Part shown: positions 58,801-64,000 of the stretch, piece by piece | Numbering within the stretch: position 1 is the stretch's first letter | Layout: every line of letters begins with the position of its first letter | The notes under the pieces: model-generated | The model's input: only the letters and a program-made list of their open reading frames with translations | Told to the model about the DNA's origin: nothing | The model's database searches: none | Made by a program: the position numbers and the translations under genes | Assembly (NCBI GenBank): GCA_026391795.1 | Contig: JAPLDI010000028.1 | Location: 53,480-117,479, forward strand | DNA: 64,000 bases | Direction: 5' to 3' | Source: Bacteroidota bacterium | GTDB lineage: Bacteria > Bacteroidota > Bacteroidia > Bacteroidales > FEN-979

Positions 58801-61800
58801 CATATGCTTACCGGAGGATCACTTCTGCTATTGCAGATACCGTGCTCAACAACATATTTATCAACAACCGTTCCAATACCAGCGGTACAGGCAAGCATTA
58901 CGGCATAGCTACCAATGCAGCAGATCTTGTTTGTAATTTCAACCTGTACAGTACATCCGGTACGGGTGGAGTATTCGGACTTGTTAATGTTACCGATTAT
59001 GCCACGATCGCTGCATGGAGGGCTGCAACAAACCGTGATAATGCCAGCGGAATCGGCGATCCGAATTTTGTAACGCCCAACGGAACAAGTGCAACGGTCA
59101 ACCTGCATGTACAGAGCAACACACCGATTGAAGCCTCAGGAACACCCCTGGCGGCCGTCACCACTGATTATGACGGAGCAGCCCGTTCGGGCCTGACGCC
59201 GGTGGACATCGGAGCCGATGCAGGCAATTTCGTCAGCAGCGGCGATATCTTCCCTCCGAACATCACCTATGTGCCCCTGACCAATGGATCAATCGCCAAC
59301 AGGGTATTGACGAACTTTGCAACGATAACAGATAACGTTGCAGTTTCGGGCGGAGCAAGCCTGCCAAGGTTGTATTACAAAAAATCGACCGATGCAGATG
59401 CTTTTGTCGGGAATGGTGCTGGAAACAACGGATGGAAATATGTTGTTGCAACCAACACATCCAGTCCTTATTCATTTACGATCGATTATTCGATTATCAA
59501 CGGCGGAAGTGTTGCCAACGGGAATGTCATCCAATATTTTGTCGTTGCCCAGGATGCAGCAAATAACCTGAGTTCAAACTTCGGCGGTGCAGGTGCCAGC
59601 GGCCCCCCCCCGGTTCAGAATATCAACCTGGCTCCGCTAACCCCCCTTTCGTATACGATCGCCTCTTCCATTTCAGGGACACTCACCGTTGGAACCACAG
59701 GAACATATCCTTCACTGACCGGTGCAGGCGGAGCTTTTGCAGCCATCAACAGTTCAACGGTTGCCAGCAACCTGATCATCCAGATCGTCAGTGATCTTAC
59801 GGAAGATGGCACCAACGCTCTGAATGCGATAAATGAAGATCCTTTCGGATCCAATTTTACGATAGCCATTCAGCCTAACAATACGACAGAAAGGCTCATT
59901 TCAGGTGCAGTAGCAAACGGGATGATCCGCCTGGACGGTGTTGACAGGGTTACGATTGACGGAAGAAGCGGAGGCAGCGGAAGGTACCTGCGGTTCAGGA
60001 ATACCAATACAGCAAATCCGACATTTACATTCCTAAATGACGCAACCAACAATACGATCACCTATTGTTATATTGAAGGAGCAAATGCAGGCTCAACTTC
60101 AGGTGTGGTTCTCCTGAGTACGACGACCGGAATCACCGGGAATGACAACAACACATTCACACAGAATATATTCCGAGACCGCAGCGATGCAGCAGGTCTG
60201 CCGACAAACTTAGTCTACTCTGCCGGAACCGCCCTCAAGGAGAATTCATCGATCACGTTTACCAACAATGAGTTTTTCAACTTCACAACGGCTGCTATCC
60301 AGGTTTCAGCAACGGGAGCCGGTGACGGATGGGTCTTCACAGGAAACAGTATATACCAGACGGCAGCAAGGACAACTTCACTTTACGGCGTTTACCTCCT
60401 TGGTGGAAACGGCCATCTGATTTCCGGGAATAATTTCGGCGGATCCAATGCAACCCGCACAGGTGCAGCGATGACGTCTACTTCGAGTATTTATGGAGTT
60501 TATGCTACGGTTGGAATCCTTACACCAACAAGTATACAAGGAAATACAATGTCGAATTTCGGATGCACTTCCAGTTCAGGTGTATTTGGAGTTTATGTAA
60601 CCGGCGGATATGTGAATATCGGCACCGTAGCAGGAAATACATTCGGTGGCGGTGCAGCAGCCAGCGATACGATCATGAACGGGTATGACAACGGGATCAT
60701 CTATTCCTCCAGCACAGGGTATGTTAACATTGAGAACAATACGATCGGTAACGTTGCCTATTACAGGGCAAGTGGTGACAGGACCTGCGCAATGTACATC
60801 AGCGGATCGTATGTCTCCATAAAAAATAATACCATCCGTGATCTGAAATCCAATTCAACAAGTACAGGATTTACCTACTTGCCGATTGGGATTTTCATTG
60901 CCACAGTACCACCCTACGCTGCCAATATCGAGGGGAATACGATCTATAATATCATGAATTCCAATCCGGGCACAAGTGCATATACGGCGGTAGGGATCCA
61001 ATGCGCAGGTAGCTGGGTGAATGCAACCATCCAGAAAAACAAGATCTACAACATAAAAGCAATGGGAACCGGTACGGGGACAAACTCTCCCACAGTATAT
61101 GGTATGTATATCAGTGCAGGATATGGGTTGTATTACAATAACCTCATCGCCATCGGACAGGGAATCGACGGTGAAACCAGGGGTTATGGAATCCAGGATC
61201 TCAGCACTGCGGTAAACAAGTATTACTTCAACTCGGTGAACATGTATGGAACAGCCACTGGTTCAAATGCCAGCTATGCTTTCCTGAAATCAGCTGCTTC
61301 CGTAGTGACATTGAACAACAATATCTTCTATAACGGAAGAGCAGGCGGTACAATCAAACCTTATTCTATTGGAGCATCGACTACTTCAGGATTCGTATCC
61401 AACTACAATGACCTGTTCTCATCAAGTGCCCCGGTGGGATTATGGGGTGCCGCCGACCAGGCCGATTTAACTGCATGGAAAGCTGCATCAACACAGGATC
61501 CCAATTCGGTTTCTGTAAACCCGAATTTTGTTTCCACAACCGACTGGCATACCGTAAAACCGGAGTTGAACAATGCCGGGACTACCATTCCGGGCATCAC
61601 TACCGACTTTGCCGGCGTGACACGCACAAGCCCTCCCGATATCGGGGCTTATGAATTTTCACTGACTCCGACTGTAACGACCACTGCGGCAACAGTCATC
61701 ACAGGAACAGGCGCTACCTTGAACGGAATTGCAAATCCAAACGGCGAAATTGTGATCACCTCCTTTGAGTATGGGTTGACCACTACCTACGGAAATACAG

Positions 61801-64000
61801 CTCCGGGTGTTCCGACACCTGTCAGTGGTGTACCACCGGTTAACTTCAGCGCTGCCATCACTGGTCTCACCGCGTCTACACTGTATCATTTCAGGGCAAA
61901 AGGAATGGTTGGTGCAACCCCTTATTATGGCGCAGACCTGACCTTTACTACAGCTGCAATTCCTCCAACGGTAGTTACGCTCGCTGCAGCTCCTGTTGCC
62001 GCAACAACTGCAACGCTGACCGGAACGGTCAATGCAAACAACGCATCTACAACTGTTTCGTTTGATTATGGTCTGACAACGCTCTATGGAACAAACGTTC
62101 CAGGTGTTCCTTCACCGGTAAACGGAATCGTTCCGACAGCTGTTCTGGCAGGCATTACCGGCCTTTTACCCTGCACACTTTATCATTTCCGGGTGAACGG
62201 AACAAATTCAGGTGGAACCTCCAACGGAAACGACCTTACGTTTACAACCCTGACCGGTCCCCCTGTTGCTGTCACCCTGGCCGCATCCGCCATTACAACC
62301 ACCGGGGCAACATTGAACGGAACGATCAATGCAAACTGTGCATCCACCACCGTAACGTTCAATTATGGCTTGACAACAACCTACGGGACAACAGTTCCCG
62401 GCGTTCCCAGCCCCGTAACAGGAAATACTGCCACAAATGTCTCAGCAGTTCTTACCGGGCTGCTGGCAAACACCACCTACCATTACCAGGTTTGTGGAAC
62501 CAATGCCAACGGATCCAGCTGCGGCTCTGACATGACCTTCAGCACGAATTGCCCGATTGCAGGTCCTGCCGGTCCTATTACAGGTCCCACGCAGGTTTGC
62601 CAGGGCGGATCAGGATATGTCTATTCTGTTACGATTCCCAACGCCACCGGGTATGTCTGGACACTGCCTGTAGGCGGTACCATCACAGCCGGGGCCAACA
62701 CCAATACCATTACGGTTAGCTATGCAGCCAATGCATCCCCGGGATATGTATTTGTTTATGGTACTGCAGCCTGCGGCAACGGGGCACCTTCACAGCTTGG
62801 CATCGCCATGAATCCTCCTGCTACGCCAACCATTACCGGACTTGCTTCCGTATGCGTGGGCGCTACCGGGGTTACTTACTCCACCCAGACCGGCATGAGT
62901 GCCTATGCCTGGACGGTTTCTGCCGGCGGATCGGTCACGGCAGGTTCAGGTACCAGCGTAATCACCGTGACCTGGTCGACCGTTGGTGCAAAGACCGTTA
63001 CCGTAAACTACAACACACCTGCGGGTTGCGCAGCGCTGACTCCTACTGTTTATAATGTCACTGTCAATGCCCTGCCGGTTCCGACCATCACCGGACCGAA
63101 CCCTGCCTGTAATAATAACCCGGGACTTGTTTATTCAACCCAGACCGGTATGACAGGGTATACCTGGAGCATTTCTGCCGGCGGCTCAATAACAGCCGGT
63201 TCAGGTACCAGCTCCATCACCGTTACATGGACAGGCACAGGTGCACAGAACGTTTCCGTCAACTACATCAACGCCAGTGGCTGTACTGCAGCTTCAGCAA
63301 CCGTTTACCCGGTTACCGTCAATGCAAGCCCTGTTCCTACCATCACTGGTGCTACCAACCTGTGCATCAACTCGGGCTATTACGACTATACCACCCAGAG
63401 CGGCATGACTGGTTATACCTGGACTATTTCGTCGGGCGGTGTCATTAACTACGGATCCGGAACCAATGTTATCACAGTTTCCTGGACGGTTGCCGGCGCC
63501 CAGTGGGTGAAGGTCAACTTTACCAATCCGGGCGGATGCCAGGCAGCCAATCCTACCCAGATGAACGTCACCGTGAACCCGATGCCCGGTGCTGCCGGAA
63601 CCATTACCGGTACCGGAACTGTTTGTGCAGGTGCTAACGGCATTGCTTACTCCGTGGGTGCCATCACCGGGGCAGCCAACTATATCTGGACGCTCCCCGC
63701 TGGCGCTACCGTCGCCTCCGGTGCAAACACCAACTCCATCACGGTTGATTTCGGTGCATCTGCCGTTTCAGGAAACATCACCGTTTACGGGAACAACTCC
63801 TGCGGTAACGGTGCCACATCACCTCCGTTTGCTGTAACCGTGAATGCCCTGCCCGCAAATGCTGGTGCCATCACTGGCCCTGCTACGGTTTGCCAGGGTG
63901 CTGCAGGTGTAGCCTACACGGTGCCCGCCATTTCAGGGGCAACCGGATATTCCTGGACAGTTCCCACAGGCGCTACGATCACCTCGGGTGGAAACACCAA
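55824..64000 (+). CDS. Giant secreted modular surface protein (partial, 3' end outside window)
   Basis: An open frame of 2,725 codons from the ATG at 55824 to the window edge. It begins with a signal peptide (MKRIFTCIIVAIVFILSM, cleavage near TAQ). The first ~230 residues are a beta-sandwich seen in Bacteroidota surface proteins (INTNGWLIFG). Two right-handed beta-helix modules follow (about residues 370-1110 and 1270-1930), full of short N-N-x-I-x-N rungs such as GNTIYNI and FTNNEF. Three fibronectin-III-like repeats then recur at exactly 297 bases (anchors 61716, 62013, 62310). From 62577 come six PKD-like repeats, opening with ITG and a nearby Cys, at 62577, 62832, 63087, 63342, 63603 and 63870. 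It is probably an adhesin or matrix protein exported by type IX secretion; the C-terminal sorting domain would lie beyond the window. Confidence 0.85.
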   Translation, partial: MKRIFTCIIVAIVFILSMENMTAQNIGTYVFSPPSTVAFVPLSGSTVFTVNGGSGTLDDGYSLPITLPFTFNFGGTPSTQVVINTNGWLIFGTTTTTGNYSALGGTDNNIICFLNRDLNNTGAVYSYLTTGSAPNRIFKIEALNFWRYLAPTELGNAQVWLYETTNAVEIHYGSFVAWTTGYTCQIGLRGTSTATTQVVSLSGTGSTTWTAPVAGNSSASTMSLDVQPASGLMYKFSPPPPCSTPLAQPTSLVLTPTTTTIGGSFTASGSADSYLVVRSLSSTLSATPVNGTTYLAGSSFGGGTVEYWGGATTFTSTGLTPNTLYYYFIFAANNGCIGSPPLYLTTAPLSLSQSTLQIFPLSGNKTVGPTGDFFTLTAAFAYLNTNGVNGALNLILQSTYVSSVEPAFPIPALPIPGASSTNKVTVYPSASGLSITSASATGTINMNGANFVTFDGRVNAAGSTKNMVIENTNVAGYAIQFINGAVNNTLKYCVVKGVETSTSLGVVNFATTTTTSGNNNNLIDNCDVRDGASNPANLIYSLGTSGIPNMNNTVSNSYLFNWFLASTTIQTAAINLLTGSSDWTINANSFYETASLTYTSTGTVSIINMTNTLNGVNFVVTNNFFGGTAPLCGGAPMTLTAGTGTPLYRLVYFNTANGTASLCQGNTFSNMSMTTALAGFGCLIYHGNGFINILNNTLGSQTLTGDINFINSSTGAATFCGLLAGGSTNVANINISGNSLGGITASTTSTGSVGIRLVYAQAVFGSNITINNNLIGGTVANSVQQTTNNIITAIMILNPSIGNIITNNIIRNLTHNNTGVTGSITGINLQSNGGHTITGNTIYNLTTNCTNTAINNAASIVGITMTAATTPGTVVSQNTIYNLVNTDVTVAGAINGMYFGTPAIGQTTISRNFIHSFSTASATSMQTGIFVPNTGNAMVFNNMVRLGFDASGNPLTNSVQLNGIYKASSGNVGVYFNSVYIGGTGVVSGAVNTYAYRRITSAIADTVLNNIFINNRSNTSGTGKHYGIATNAADLVCNFNLYSTSGTGGVFGLVNVTDYATIAAWRAATNRDNASGIGDPNFVTPNGTSATVNLHVQSNTPIEASGTPLAAVTTDYDGAARSGLTPVDIGADAGNFVSSGDIFPPNITYVPLTNGSIANRVLTNFATITDNVAVSGGASLPRLYYKKSTDADAFVGNGAGNNGWKYVVATNTSSPYSFTIDYSIINGGSVANGNVIQYFVVAQDAANNLSSNFGGAGASGPPPVQNINLAPLTPLSYTIASSISGTLTVGTTGTYPSLTGAGGAFAAINSSTVASNLIIQIVSDLTEDGTNALNAINEDPFGSNFTIAIQPNNTTERLISGAVANGMIRLDGVDRVTIDGRSGGSGRYLRFRNTNTANPTFTFLNDATNNTITYCYIEGANAGSTSGVVLLSTTTGITGNDNNTFTQNIFRDRSDAAGLPTNLVYSAGTALKENSSITFTNNEFFNFTTAAIQVSATGAGDGWVFTGNSIYQTAARTTSLYGVYLLGGNGHLISGNNFGGSNATRTGAAMTSTSSIYGVYATVGILTPTSIQGNTMSNFGCTSSSGVFGVYVTGGYVNIGTVAGNTFGGGAAASDTIMNGYDNGIIYSSSTGYVNIENNTIGNVAYYRASGDRTCAMYISGSYVSIKNNTIRDLKSNSTSTGFTYLPIGIFIATVPPYAANIEGNTIYNIMNSNPGTSAYTAVGIQCAGSWVNATIQKNKIYNIKAMGTGTGTNSPTVYGMYISAGYGLYYNNLIAIGQGIDGETRGYGIQDLSTAVNKYYFNSVNMYGTATGSNASYAFLKSAASVVTLNNNIFYNGRAGGTIKPYSIGASTTSGFVSNYNDLFSSSAPVGLWGAADQADLTAWKAASTQDPNSVSVNPNFVSTTDWHTVKPELNNAGTTIPGITTDFAGVTRTSPPDIGAYEFSLTPTVTTTAATVITGTGATLNGIANPNGEIVITSFEYGLTTTYGNTAPGVPTPVSGVPPVNFSAAITGLTASTLYHFRAKGMVGATPYYGADLTFTTAAIPPTVVTLAAAPVAATTATLTGTVNANNASTTVSFDYGLTTLYGTNVPGVPSPVNGIVPTAVLAGITGLLPCTLYHFRVNGTNSGGTSNGNDLTFTTLTGPPVAVTLAASAITTTGATLNGTINANCASTTVTFNYGLTTTYGTTVPGVPSPVTGNTATNVSAVLTGLLANTTYHYQVCGTNANGSSCGSDMTFSTNCPIAGPAGPITGPTQVCQGGSGYVYSVTIPNATGYVWTLPVGGTITAGANTNTITVSYAANASPGYVFVYGTAACGNGAPSQLGIAMNPPATPTITGLASVCVGATGVTYSTQTGMSAYAWTVSAGGSVTAGSGTSVITVTWSTVGAKTVTVNYNTPAGCAALTPTVYNVTVNALPVPTITGPNPACNNNPGLVYSTQTGMTGYTWSISAGGSITAGSGTSSITVTWTGTGAQNVSVNYINASGCTAASATVYPVTVNASPVPTITGATNLCINSGYYDYTTQSGMTGYTWTISSGGVINYGSGTNVITVSWTVAGAQWVKVNFTNPGGCQAANPTQMNVTVNPMPGAAGTITGTGTVCAGANGIAYSVGAITGAANYIWTLPAGATVASGANTNSITVDFGASAVSGNITVYGNNSCGNGATSPPFAVTVNALPANAGAITGPATVCQGAAGVAYTVPAISGATGYSWTVPTGATITSGGNT

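Overview
The window is a chromosomal stretch from a member of the Bacteroidota, most likely a Bacteroidales-like anaerobe or facultative anaerobe. The evidence is the type IX secretion gene porT and several proteins with type IX C-terminal sorting domains, a GldA-type ABC ATPase, futalosine-pathway menaquinone genes, DUF4252, DUF2027-Smr and CBU_0592-type proteins, and promoters with the TTTG / TAnnTTTG layout typical of this phylum. Nearly all genes are ordinary core or housekeeping genes. The unusual material is mostly between the genes.

Layout. 1-905: a peptide transporter cut by the window edge. 1030-2051: an array of short palindromes next to a small HUH (Y1) transposase. 2185-3885: an ECF sigma factor, a membrane partner and a DUF4252 protein, closed by a terminator. 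3920-8172 (minus strand): CNNM/HlyC protein, cysK-cysE, and two small membrane proteins. 8281-16270: cutC, then a secreted GH2 beta-galactosidase, a hexosamine-kinase-like protein and a secreted GH20 hexosaminidase, which look like one glycan salvage set. 16336-27894 (minus strand): frr, pyrH, secA, a thioredoxin-like protein, coaD, porT, ubiE, tsf, rpsB, rpsI, rplM. 28387-37946: gldA, metK, a CYTH protein, two secreted type IX cargo proteins, a DUF2027-Smr protein, a FadL-type porin and an SGNH lipoprotein. 38301-44634: rdgB and ddl facing a PASTA protein, a cargo protein, a pseudouridine synthase and plsC. 44615-53096: mqnE, a trypsin-like protease, a C10-peptidase-like protein that seems to have lost its catalytic residues, an MFS transporter, mqnB and mqnD. 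53140-55467: a fold-III PLP decarboxylase and hldD. 55824-64000: one uninterrupted reading frame of more than 2,700 codons that runs off the window, a giant modular surface protein.

The genes work together as follows. mqnE, mqnB and mqnD with ubiE cover four steps of menaquinone synthesis by the futalosine route. porT belongs to the secretion machine that should export the cargo proteins at 31524, 32421, 40828, 45747 and 47437 and probably the giant protein. The GH2, kinase and GH20 genes would release and capture sugars from beta-linked galactose/GlcNAc glycans.

The most striking genome-level feature is a small vocabulary of low-complexity repeats filling many gaps: a TGCTGGA heptamer (three loci, always the same strand), a 9-mer of AACTTTATG type, GAGCTGATGA, CCTAATACC, AATTCGTAATT, GAGATGT and GCGGACAG types. 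They also supply the stop codons or last residues of several genes and seem to intrude into two coding regions. Other candidates for follow-up are the palindrome array with its transposase, a 21-bp minisatellite framed by inverted repeats at 38053-38277, and a possible short structured leader RNA with its own terminator in front of the giant gene. No tRNA, rRNA or CRISPR array was seen.
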